From Verrucomicrobiales bacterium (lineage in GTDB: Bacteria; Verrucomicrobiota; Verrucomicrobiia; Limisphaerales; UBA9464): a stretch of 64,000 nt of DNA. The notes beneath the pieces are model-generated. The model ran no database searches and was not told the origin of the DNA. It saw nothing but the letters and a program-made list of their open reading frames with translations. The stretch covers positions 62,001 to 126,000 of the forward strand of contig JAIYBC010000042.1 of assembly GCA_027488845.1 (NCBI GenBank). Reading direction: 5' to 3'. Position numbers and translations under genes: made by a program. Shown here piece by piece: positions 28,098-36,255 of this stretch (position 1 is the first letter of the stretch; every line of letters begins with the position of its first letter).

Positions 28098-28706
28098 TCA
28101 CCTGACGCCTGAAGCCAGTGGCCCGCCACCGCGCTTTTCCAACAGGATCTCGGCGACGATCGCGTTGGGCACCCAACAGAGCCACGCGACGGTCTGGTAG
28201 GCCTCGACGAAACTTCCCGTGGCCGCCGCGAGCGCCGGCAACCACAGCCGCAGCGTCACCGCGGCGAAGGTCAGGGCGAAGTTCCGCACCATCCACCGGC
28301 GGTGCGCCGCGATGTCCCCACGCCGCGCCGCCGACAACGCGATCCAGGCGCTCGTCAGCCAGCACACGCCGAGCAGGAAGAAGCCGGTGCGCGCCGTCAG
28401 ACCGCCTTCGGCGCCCACGGCCGAGACCAGCCCGACACCGCCTCCGACGAACACGCCGGCGAAATACACGTAGCCGACCCGCCGGTGCATCCGCGGCGAG
28501 CGGTTCCGGAGCCGGCTGGAGAACTGGAACGGCCCCACCGCCAGCGCCACCAGAGCCGCCCCGGCATGAACCAGCAGGAGCGTGCGGAAGAGGCCGGCCT
28601 TCACCTGGAGCAGCGGCGCGAATTGCGGGGCGACGAAGTAGCGCATCGAGACCACCGCCACCGCCACCGATGACAGCGCCACGAGGGCGAGGAGGAACCG
28701 TCGCAT
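28098..28706 (-). CDS. DUF2306-family membrane protein
   Basis: 202 residues from ATG 28706 (MRRFLLALVALSSVAVAVVSM). Six hydrophobic segments are visible, with the histidine-bearing loops typical of DUF2306: LLLVHAGAALVALAVGPFQF, RNRSPRMHRRVGYVYF and AHRRWMVRNFALTFAAVTLRLWLP. The family resembles heme-containing or ferric-reductase-like four-helix membrane proteins, but its biochemical role is not established. The frame is open far upstream (to 29432) but that DNA carries a degenerate remnant; 28706 is the only ATG that yields a proper N-terminal membrane anchor. Confidence 0.78.
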   Translation of the reverse strand: MRRFLLALVALSSVAVAVVSMRYFVAPQFAPLLQVKAGLFRTLLLVHAGAALVALAVGPFQFSSRLRNRSPRMHRRVGYVYFAGVFVGGGVGLVSAVGAEGGLTARTGFFLLGVCWLTSAWIALSAARRGDIAAHRRWMVRNFALTFAAVTLRLWLPALAAATGSFVEAYQTVAWLCWVPNAIVAEILLEKRGGGPLASGVR

Positions 28707-28794
28707 TCCAAGAGTGGGGACCGAACCGCCCGCCGGGCGCAAGTCCGGGACTGTCCCATCGCAAAGGGCCCTGGGGCTCCGCTCCTGCGTAGCC

Positions 28795-28965
28795 GCGATG
28801 TGAATTCGTCGATTCGCCGGACGACCGCGCCGGGGTGGGTTCGCACACCGTCGCCGACCCCCGCCCCTGGAACAGCCTATCGGCGCGGATCCACGCGGAC
28901 AACGTCGCCACCGCCCTTCCGAAGGCGGGGAGCCGAACCCAGTTGTCCGGCGTCTCCGGGAATTC
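28795..28965 (-). pseudogene. Fragment of a second copy of the 731-residue glycosidase-like gene
   Basis: In the minus-strand frame it reads TPDNWVRLP, ATLSAWIRAD, ATVCEPTPARSSGE, NSHRG, matching TPDNWVRLP, AALSAGIRAD, ATVYEPTTARAFGE, DSHRG in the intact gene at 36256-38451 (its 36750-36950 part). The DNA blocks TCGGCGCGGATC and GGGGAGCCGAACCCAGTTG are shared. Only about 55 codons remain and no start or stop of the original gene is present. Confidence 0.7.
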
Positions 28966-29515
28966 TCCATCCCGCCCGTAAGGAATGTCCGGCTCCTGCG
29001 ACGAAGGGCTGTGCGTCGTCGTTCCTGTCCATCGGATCCCCGGATGTTTCGGGTTCGTCCGTGCCCCGCGGGGATGCCTTTCCGCCTCGGAGAAGCGGCG
29101 GTCTCCGCACCCATCCCGTTTCGCCTCCAGGCCACCCGGAAGCGTTCTTCTCTCCGGTTCCTCCTGATGTACTCGACTGTCTGCCTCCAGGCCAAGGAGC
29201 CGCTGGACCTCGACGGCCTGGACCTGGCGGTGCAGGGCGCCGACGGGGCGGCGTATTCCACCGATGTCTTGCCGGTGAAGGGCCCCGCTTGGACGAGCGT
29301 CCCGGGCGGCGCCATACCTCGCACGATCCCGTTGCCGGTCCCCACTCCTTCCGTGTGCACCGTGGGGAGGCGTGCTCGGTGATCCACACCGAGTCGGTGC
29401 CGGACGGACGCCGGCTCCGGATGGCATGCCACCCGGGAAACCCCTTTGGGACGGGCCCCGGCCGGTCCGATGGTACCCGGCCGCCTCTCCGACGTCCCAC
29501 GCCAGGGCTACCACG
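28966..29515. other. Region without assignable gene, upstream of the acyltransferase
   Basis: About 550 nt. Open frames exist on both strands but none has a recognisable family, a signal peptide or a consistent start. It follows the glycosidase remnant, so some of it may be further worn coding DNA. It must contain the promoter for the acyltransferase at 29516. Confidence 0.4.
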
Positions 29516-30283
29516 ATGAACCCGTCCCTGGAATCCGTCCGCCGGCCCTCCGGTCCGCCGCTCGGCTACGTCACCCGACTCGCACGCGGACCGGACGAGG
29601 TCAGGGCCGCCCAGACGCTGCGCTTCGCCGTCTTCAACCTCGAGCTCGGCGAAGGACTCGAGGGTTCGCATCGGACCGGCCTCGACGAAGACCCCTTCGA
29701 CCCCGTCTGCGACCACCTGGTCGTCGAACACCGGCCGACGGGGCAGGTGGTCGGGACCTACCGCATGCAGACCGGCGAACGGGCCGCCGCGAACCTCGGG
29801 TTCTACTGCGCGCAGGAGTTCGAGCTGGGGCCGTTCGACCGGCTGCCCGGACGGGTGGTCGAGCTGGGCCGCGCCTGCGTGCACCGGGCACACCGCAACC
29901 CGGTCGTGCTCGCGTCGCTCTGGAAGGGCGTCGGCGACTACGCGGTGCGCCACGGGGCCCGGCATCTCCTCGGATGCAGCTCGCTGACGTCCCAGGACCC
30001 GGCCGTCGGGGCCTCGGCCTACGCCGAACTGAGCCGGGACCACCTCGTCGAACCCCGTTGGCGGACGCGTCCGCGGCCGGCCTACGTCTGTCCGACGGAC
30101 CGGCTGTCCGGGGAACCGGTCGGGATCCCCCGGCTGCTTCGGACCTACCTCGCGTTGGGCGCGAGGATCTGCGGTCCGCCGGCGCTCGACCGAGACTTCG
30201 GGACGATCGACTTCCTCACCCTGCTGGACCTTGAGGACCTCCCTCCGGTCGCGCGGCGCCGCTTCCTCGACCGCGATCTTTGA
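29516..30283 (+). CDS. OlsB-like GNAT acyltransferase (ornithine N-acyltransferase family)
   Basis: 255 residues from ATG 29516. It matches the Acetyltransf_5 (hemolysin/OlsB) fold: AAQTLRFAVFNLELGEG near residue 32, DEDPFDPVCDHLVVEH, VGTYRMQTGERAA, FYCAQEFEL, GRVVELGRACVHRAHRN (residues about 115-131), and LLGCSSLTSQDP. OlsB transfers a 3-hydroxyacyl chain from ACP to the alpha-amine of ornithine for ornithine lipids. No OlsA-type lyso-lipid acyltransferase is visible nearby, so the exact acceptor is uncertain. Codons upstream of 29516 (open to 29372) are not typical of the family. Confidence 0.72.
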   Translation: MNPSLESVRRPSGPPLGYVTRLARGPDEVRAAQTLRFAVFNLELGEGLEGSHRTGLDEDPFDPVCDHLVVEHRPTGQVVGTYRMQTGERAAANLGFYCAQEFELGPFDRLPGRVVELGRACVHRAHRNPVVLASLWKGVGDYAVRHGARHLLGCSSLTSQDPAVGASAYAELSRDHLVEPRWRTRPRPAYVCPTDRLSGEPVGIPRLLRTYLALGARICGPPALDRDFGTIDFLTLLDLEDLPPVARRRFLDRDL

Positions 30284-30397
30284 CCCCGGGGTCCGCCCGG
30301 CGACCCGGGCCCGACGGCTCCGGGTCCCACAGCCCCCATCTCGTTCCGCGAGATCCCTTGTTACACCCGGGACCCGCCATGGAAATACAGGCCAGCG

Positions 30398-30928
30398 ATG
30401 CTCGACGGACGTGAACAGGAGCGGTTCCTGCGGCTGTGGGCGGACGCCCAGCCGGCGGTGGCGGCGTTCGTCCACGCGGTGGTGCGGGATCCGGCGTCGG
30501 CCAAGGACGTGCTTCAGGAGACGGCGCTGACGCTCTTCCGTCGATTCGGCGACTACGACGGGGGACGTCCCTTCCTGGCTTGGGCCTTGGGGGTGGCGAA
30601 GCTGCAGGTCCTGGGGTTCCGCAGGGACGAGGCCCGCAGCCTGGTCACCTTCGACTCCGAGCTCTTCGACCGCTTCACCGAGGCCTGGGCGGAACAGGCG
30701 CCCTCCGCGAGCCGCCATTCTTTGGCCCTGGAGATCTGCCTGGACCGAATGGCCGCGCGGCCCCGGCAGCTCCTCCGCTGGCGCTACCAGGACGACCTGA
30801 AGTCGGAGGAGATCGCCCGACGCCTCGGCACCAAGGGGCCGGCGGTCCGGGTGACCCTGCAACGGCTCCGGGAACAGCTGCGGGAATGCGTCGAACGGCA
30901 GCTCCGGACCCAGGGGAGGGCCGGGTGA
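30398..30928 (+). CDS. ECF RNA polymerase sigma factor (Rhodopirellula/Verrucomicrobium type)
   Basis: 176 residues. Region 2 covers about residues 10-85 (QPAVAAFVHAVVRDPASAKDVLQETALTLFRRF, then PFLAWALGVAKLQVLGFRR). Region 4 covers about 110-165 (LEICLDRMAARPRQLLRWRYQDDLKSEEIARRLG, then AVRVTLQRLREQLRECV). It directs RNA polymerase to the promoters of its regulon. The next gene overlaps by 4 nt (GTGA) and encodes a FecR-type membrane protein, so the two make a sigma/anti-sigma pair. Confidence 0.9.
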   Translation: MLDGREQERFLRLWADAQPAVAAFVHAVVRDPASAKDVLQETALTLFRRFGDYDGGRPFLAWALGVAKLQVLGFRRDEARSLVTFDSELFDRFTEAWAEQAPSASRHSLALEICLDRMAARPRQLLRWRYQDDLKSEEIARRLGTKGPAVRVTLQRLREQLRECVERQLRTQGRAG

Positions 30929-32592
30929 AGGATCCCGAGGACCTGTTCGCGGGCCATTTCGACGACGCCCTGACCCCGGCGGAGAGGCGGGAACTGACCG
31001 CCTGGCTCCAGGCGCATCCCGACCACCTGAGACGGTTCGTCGAAGCCAGCCTGTTCGAGGAATCCATCCGGACGGTGGTCCGCAGCCGACGCCAGCGTGA
31101 TGCAGTGCAGGCCTTCGAGGCGGAAGCCGGCGACGTCGGGGAAGGTCGGTGGTCCCGGCCCATGCGGAAGCCTCCGGGAATTCCCGCCGGTCCGACCAGT
31201 ACGCGGCCGCGGTGGAGCCTGGCGGGTGTGGTGGCCTTGGCCGCCCTCGCGGTCGCCGTGGCGTCGACCTGGTGGGCGTTCCGGCCCCGCCCTTCCGCGC
31301 CGGCCCCGGTCCCGGGCGCAGTGTCGTGGGCCGAGGTCGTCCGTACCCGGAGCACGCAGGTGGCGTCGGCCATGCCGCCGCTCCAGGCAGGCCGCCCTGT
31401 CCCGTCCCCGCGGATCGTCCTCCTCACCGGAGCGCTCGAACTCGGCCTCGGGAACGGCGTCTCGATCGTCTTCGAAGGACCGGGCGATTTGGAACTGGTC
31501 ACGCCCCTGCGGGTGCTCCTGCGCTCGGGACAGGCGGTGGTGCGCGTCCCGCCCGAGGCGGTCGGATTCCAGCTGGAGACCCCCACCGCGCAGGTCGTGG
31601 ACCTCGGCACGGAGTTCGGCGTGAAGTGCGGCCCCGGCGGCGTCTCGGAGGTCCTCGTGTTCGACGGCAGGGTCCTGGCGTCGGCCCAGGCCGGCGGCGG
31701 CGACTTCCCCCGCCAGATGGCCGCGGGGACGGCGGTGCGCTTCGCGCCCGACCCGCCGGGGCCGGTCCCGATCGCCTACCGCCCGGAACGGTTCGTCCGC
31801 CACCTCACCGCGGACGCGCCGGTGGAGATCGACGAGGCCGGCAGCCCGCTCTTCAACCCCACCCTCCACGAACGGATCGTCGTCCCCCGTCCGGTCCGGC
31901 CTCCCGTCGTCGACGGCGACCTCTCGGACTGGGATGGGACGCACGGGTTCCGGTCCGAGCGGAACGGCGCGGCCGGGGAGTACGTCGAGGGCTGGATGCG
32001 CCACGACGCGGAGCACCTCTACATCGGCGCGCACGTCGGCGACCCGGCACCCCTGCGCAACGTCGTCGACCCGGCCACCGACTCCGAGCTGGGCTGGCGC
32101 GGCGGCGGCCTGCAGGTCCGCATCGCCACGGACCCCACGATGGGCTGGCCCGCCGAGGGCAACTCCGCCGCCTACTACCGGATGCGCCGCCTGGCCACCG
32201 ACGAGGCCCAGGTGGCGAAGGCGACCAGCCCCCGCCTGGTCCACCTCACGCTCTGGCACCACGCGCCGAGCGCGCAGGCGTGCCTCCACCTGGCCTTCGG
32301 CATGGACCTGCACGGCGGCCGGGTCAATCCGTCCGGCTACCGCGCGGCCTACCGGATGGATCCCGACGGACGGGGCTACACGCTCGAGTACGCGATCCCC
32401 TGGAGGCTGCTCGACGCGCCCCGCGCCCCGCGGTCCGGAGAGTCGCTGGCGGTGTCCTGGACCACCCACTGGAGCGACGACGGCGGACGCCTCTGGCGCG
32501 GCCAATGGGTCGAGCTGCGCAACGCCGCCGAGCCCTTGCGCATCCACACCTGGGAACGCGCCGCCACCTGGGGAAGGGCCGAGTTCCGATGA
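30925..32592 (+). CDS. FecR-domain anti-sigma protein fused to a CBM9-like domain
   Basis: 555 residues from GTG 30925, overlapping the sigma-factor stop. Residues 1-60 are the cytoplasmic zinc-free anti-sigma region (DLFAGHFDDALTPAERRELTAWLQAHPDHLRRFVEASLFEE). A transmembrane helix lies near 97-115. FecR beta-helix follows at about 140-265 (GALELGLGNGVSIVFEGPGDLELV, ETPTAQVVDLGTEFGVK). Residues about 325-555 resemble the CBM9/DOMON-like carbohydrate-binding fold (PVVDGDLSDWDGTHGF, EHLYIGAHVGD, GYTLEYAIPWRLLDAP). This layout suggests that a sugar bound outside releases the sigma factor. The link is inferred from domain order. Confidence 0.82.
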   Translation: MKDPEDLFAGHFDDALTPAERRELTAWLQAHPDHLRRFVEASLFEESIRTVVRSRRQRDAVQAFEAEAGDVGEGRWSRPMRKPPGIPAGPTSTRPRWSLAGVVALAALAVAVASTWWAFRPRPSAPAPVPGAVSWAEVVRTRSTQVASAMPPLQAGRPVPSPRIVLLTGALELGLGNGVSIVFEGPGDLELVTPLRVLLRSGQAVVRVPPEAVGFQLETPTAQVVDLGTEFGVKCGPGGVSEVLVFDGRVLASAQAGGGDFPRQMAAGTAVRFAPDPPGPVPIAYRPERFVRHLTADAPVEIDEAGSPLFNPTLHERIVVPRPVRPPVVDGDLSDWDGTHGFRSERNGAAGEYVEGWMRHDAEHLYIGAHVGDPAPLRNVVDPATDSELGWRGGGLQVRIATDPTMGWPAEGNSAAYYRMRRLATDEAQVAKATSPRLVHLTLWHHAPSAQACLHLAFGMDLHGGRVNPSGYRAAYRMDPDGRGYTLEYAIPWRLLDAPRAPRSGESLAVSWTTHWSDDGGRLWRGQWVELRNAAEPLRIHTWERAATWGRAEFR

Positions 32593-32645
32593 CGCCCCGA
32601 CCCGGGTCGCCTTCCCCGCATCCGTCTCCCGCCACCCGATTTCCC

Positions 32646-35600
32646 ATGCACTGGAACCCCGACATGAACCCGTTCCTCCGTTGGGCCGCGCTCGGCCTCC
32701 TCGCCGCCCTGTCGTCCCGCGCGGACGTCTCCATCCCGTTCTCCGTTCCCCATGAGGGCCGGGCTTCGCTGGCGGTCTACGACGGCGAGGGCCGGATGGT
32801 GCGGACGCTCCTGACCGGAAAGCCGCTCGCGAAGGGACGGCACACGGTCTCCTGGGACGGCCTGGACCGCTACGGCCGGCCGCTTCCGGCGGGAGCCTAC
32901 ACGTGGAAGCTGGTCGCCACCGAAGGCCTCCGCGCCGAGTTCGTCACCCAGGTCGGCCAGAACGTGGATCCCGTGTGGGAGAAGGCGACGGGCAACCACC
33001 AGCCGCCGAACGCGGCGGCGGTCGACGCCACCGGCCTCTACCGTCAGGGCTCCGTCAACGAGGGCGGCCACTGGGGGGTGAAGACCGACCTGGACGGACG
33101 CACCCTCTGGGTCAGCGACCGCGGCCAGGCCGACCCGTGGGCGGGCGGCGGCGAGGCGCTCACGCTCCTCGACGGACGCCTTTTCGAGCTGATGCGGGAC
33201 GGCACGGTCTACGGCTCGGACGCCCGCACGGGCCGTGTCTTCACCGGGAGCGACACGGGTCCCAAGCCCTGGAATCTCCGCTGGGGATCCTTCGTCGCGC
33301 CGGCCGGCACCCCGGACGACGAGCGCCGTGCCCGCAACGTCGCGGAGCGTCCCCACGACCTGGCGGCGGACGCCGCGGGACGCCTGCTGGTGGCGGCCTA
33401 CCCGCAGCACGACGCGGTCGCATGGTTCGACGCCCGGGACGGACGACGCGTGGACGTGCTCGAAGGACTCCGCGGCCTGGCGGGCGTGGCGGTGGACGGC
33501 CGGGGCACGGTCTTCGCGATCGCCGAGGGAGGCGTGGTCGCGTTCAGCCGAAACGACCGGACCCCGCGCGTCGTGGTTCCCGCGTCGTCGTTGCAGGCCC
33601 CCTGGCGCCTCGCGGTCTCCCCGGCGACCGGCGACCTGTTCGTCGCGGAGAACGGCGACCTGGCGTCCGGGAAGGGGAAGCCGGACGGCCAAGCCGAAGT
33701 CGGAGGGCGGCGTCACCACCAGGTGAGGCGCTTCACCGCGGACGGGCGTCCGGCGGGGACGTTCGGCCGGCCCGAGGGACGCGGCGACGGGGCCTACGTG
33801 CCGACGGATTTCCGGGGGCTGACCGACATCGAGGCGGATCCCGCGGGTGGGTTCGTGGTCACCGAGGGAAACCACACCCCGCCGCGCCGCACCGCCCGAT
33901 TCGCCGCCGACGGCACGCTTCTCCGTGAATGGATCGGCGCCCAGCACTACGGCGTCCTGGCCTGTCCCGAGCCGGATGCCCCGCGCTTCGTGTGGACCCG
34001 TGGCAACGCGCCCATCCCGGCCCTGCTGCGTTGGGAGGTGGACTATGCCCGGAAGACCTGCCGGCTTCTCGAGGTCTACCAGGACGTCTTCGCCGCCAAC
34101 CGCTTCTTCGGGAACGACAGCGCCCACGGTTCCGCGGTCCCCACGGTGTTCCGTCACCGCGGCCGCCTCTATCTCCACAACGGCGGCATGGGTTCGCTGG
34201 CCATGAGCGTCTACGACCCCGAGGCGAAACGGATGCGGCCGTGCAACGCCAGCGCCGGCGCCGACGGCCGGGCGGTCCTCTGGAACGACCTCGACGACGA
34301 CGGCCGCGTCACGGACGACGAGGTCCAGCCCCTCCGGCGCAACGTCGTGGGCGGGTACGTCGATCCCGCCGACCTGGCCCTGCGCACCACCCCGTTCGCG
34401 ACCCGCGACCAGCCGGGGCACCGGGTCGCGCCTCGTCGCCTCTCGGCGGGAGGCACCCCGGTCTACGAGTGGTCCGACGCCGTCGCGGTGGAACCTTGGA
34501 GGGAAGCCGGCCTGGCCCGCCACCCGACAGACCTGCGGCGCGCCTTGGACGGCAGCTGGTACGGCAGCCTCTCCGAAAGCCTTTCGAACCCGAACGAAGG
34601 GGTCGAGAACCACGGCGCCTGGTACTACAACTCCTGCTCGGCCTTCGACCGGCTCGTGAAGTGGGACAAGGCCGGCAGGCCGGTCTGGAGCGTCGGCAGG
34701 CACAGCTCGGACGACGACCACGAGCCCGGCACGACGTCGATGCCCCGCGGATTGGTGGGCTTCGCGCACGGATGCGTGGTGTGGGCGGACGCCTCCGACG
34801 AGGAGGCGGCGCGGCCCGGCGTCTGGACCGAGGACGGACTCTTCGTGGACGAGCTGCTGCGTGTCCCGGCCGACGGCCTGCGGAAGGAGGAATACGGCGA
34901 GGAGAACACCAACGAGTATCCGACCGGGCACCTCGCCACGGATCCGGGGACGGGCGACGTCTACTACTACGCGATCAATTCCACGGGCGGTTCCCCGATC
35001 TACCGCATCACGGGCTGGGACGGATGGCACCGGGCCACGGGCCGGCTGAGTCTCAAGGCCCCGACGGCCCCGACGGCCCGACGCGACGGCACGGGCCTGA
35101 AGGGGGAGTACTTCAACAGCCCCGACTGTTCCGGCGAACCGGTGCTGACCCGCACCGACCCGCTGGTGTTCTTCTACTGGTTCCGGGGGAAGGACGGCTG
35201 GCCGAAGGGCGTCCACCCCGAGGGATTCTCCTGCCGTTGGACCGGCCAGGTGGAGGCGCCGACGACCGACATCCACCGGTTCGTCTTCGAGTCCTACGCC
35301 CCCTGGCGGGGAGACGGTTGGGGGACCCCGGGAAGGCCCCGTTGGCTGAGGCTGTGGATCGCGGGGAACCTCATCCTGGACACCGAGGCCGGCCTCTTCC
35401 GGGAGACCTCCTTCGGCCTGCCCCAGGCGCAGGGCGTCATGGCCGAGGTGCCGCTGCGGGCGGGCGAACGGTACGAGCTCCGGCTGGAGGCCGGCTTTGC
35501 GACCAATGCCGTGGCGCGGTTCTGCTGGGAGACCCCCGGCCTCGACCGCCGTGCGATCGCGACGGAGTTCCTCCACCCGGAGCCAGGCGGGAAGCGGATG

Positions 35601-36233
35601 CCGGCGTCGCCGGAACCGCAGCGGACGGGCGGCGCCGCCTACTTCGGCTTCGAGGAGAAGGACGGCGTGCTCTCACGGAGCCGGCTCGGCGGCGACGTCT
35701 TCGGTCGGCTGACCGGGGACGTCCGACGAGTCCCGGGCCGGAAGGGGCGCGGGCTGGAGTTCCATGCGCGGGGCCGCCTCGGGCCGGCGTTGTTCCCGGT
35801 CGACGAGGAGCTCCGGCTCCCCGATTCCGACTACACCGTGGACTTCTGGTTCCGGACGACCGAGCCGACCGTCCGTCTCTGCGAGGCGAGGCGCTATTCG
35901 AGCTACAACAACCGTTGGAACGACCACGTCGTCTCGCTGGAGCAGGGCCGGGTCCGGTTCCGGCTCCAGGGCGACCGGGAACTGGAGACGCCGGGGGTGT
36001 TCAACGACGGGAAATGGCACCGTGTCGTGACCACCGTCGGGCCTGGCGGGCAGCGGCTGCACGTGGACGGCCGGCACGTGGCGACGGGGAAGCGGGTGAA
36101 ACGGGTCAAGTCGAGCAACCGGCTCGGACTCGACCTGGGTCCGGGAAGCGCCGAGGCCGTGGTCGCCCTCGACGAACTCCAGGTCCACGCCCGGGCCCTT
36201 ACCGAAGCCGAGGTCGCCCGTCTCCGCGAGTGA
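32646..36233 (+). CDS. Giant secreted protein: FlgD-like Ig, beta-propeller, PA14 and LamG domains
   Basis: 1195 residues from ATG 32646, or 1189 from ATG 32664, which begins directly with the signal peptide (MNPFLRWAALGLLAALSSRA) and may be the true start. Residues about 25-100 are a FlgD/Ig-like strand set (LAVYDGEGRMVRTLLTGK, GRHTVSWDGLDRYGRPLPAGAYTW). Residues about 150-790 are NHL-type propeller blades. Residues about 816-970 are a PA14 sugar-binding domain (GLKGEYFNSPDCSGEPV, RLWIAGNLILDTEAG). Residues about 996-1190 are a LamG/concanavalin domain. It is the likely main output of the adjacent sigma/FecR pair, binding or degrading a polysaccharide outside the cell. No catalytic site is assigned. 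Confidence 0.72.
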   Translation: MHWNPDMNPFLRWAALGLLAALSSRADVSIPFSVPHEGRASLAVYDGEGRMVRTLLTGKPLAKGRHTVSWDGLDRYGRPLPAGAYTWKLVATEGLRAEFVTQVGQNVDPVWEKATGNHQPPNAAAVDATGLYRQGSVNEGGHWGVKTDLDGRTLWVSDRGQADPWAGGGEALTLLDGRLFELMRDGTVYGSDARTGRVFTGSDTGPKPWNLRWGSFVAPAGTPDDERRARNVAERPHDLAADAAGRLLVAAYPQHDAVAWFDARDGRRVDVLEGLRGLAGVAVDGRGTVFAIAEGGVVAFSRNDRTPRVVVPASSLQAPWRLAVSPATGDLFVAENGDLASGKGKPDGQAEVGGRRHHQVRRFTADGRPAGTFGRPEGRGDGAYVPTDFRGLTDIEADPAGGFVVTEGNHTPPRRTARFAADGTLLREWIGAQHYGVLACPEPDAPRFVWTRGNAPIPALLRWEVDYARKTCRLLEVYQDVFAANRFFGNDSAHGSAVPTVFRHRGRLYLHNGGMGSLAMSVYDPEAKRMRPCNASAGADGRAVLWNDLDDDGRVTDDEVQPLRRNVVGGYVDPADLALRTTPFATRDQPGHRVAPRRLSAGGTPVYEWSDAVAVEPWREAGLARHPTDLRRALDGSWYGSLSESLSNPNEGVENHGAWYYNSCSAFDRLVKWDKAGRPVWSVGRHSSDDDHEPGTTSMPRGLVGFAHGCVVWADASDEEAARPGVWTEDGLFVDELLRVPADGLRKEEYGEENTNEYPTGHLATDPGTGDVYYYAINSTGGSPIYRITGWDGWHRATGRLSLKAPTAPTARRDGTGLKGEYFNSPDCSGEPVLTRTDPLVFFYWFRGKDGWPKGVHPEGFSCRWTGQVEAPTTDIHRFVFESYAPWRGDGWGTPGRPRWLRLWIAGNLILDTEAGLFRETSFGLPQAQGVMAEVPLRAGERYELRLEAGFATNAVARFCWETPGLDRRAIATEFLHPEPGGKRMPASPEPQRTGGAAYFGFEEKDGVLSRSRLGGDVFGRLTGDVRRVPGRKGRGLEFHARGRLGPALFPVDEELRLPDSDYTVDFWFRTTEPTVRLCEARRYSSYNNRWNDHVVSLEQGRVRFRLQGDRELETPGVFNDGKWHRVVTTVGPGGQRLHVDGRHVATGKRVKRVKSSNRLGLDLGPGSAEAVVALDELQVHARALTEAEVARLRE

Positions 36234-36255
36234 CCTCCCGATCGCCGCCCCCATC

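Noticed and set aside
28985-29382. Small plus-strand ORFs upstream of the acyltransferase
   Set aside because: No family, no start context, and the region follows a gene remnant. It was left as unassigned DNA.
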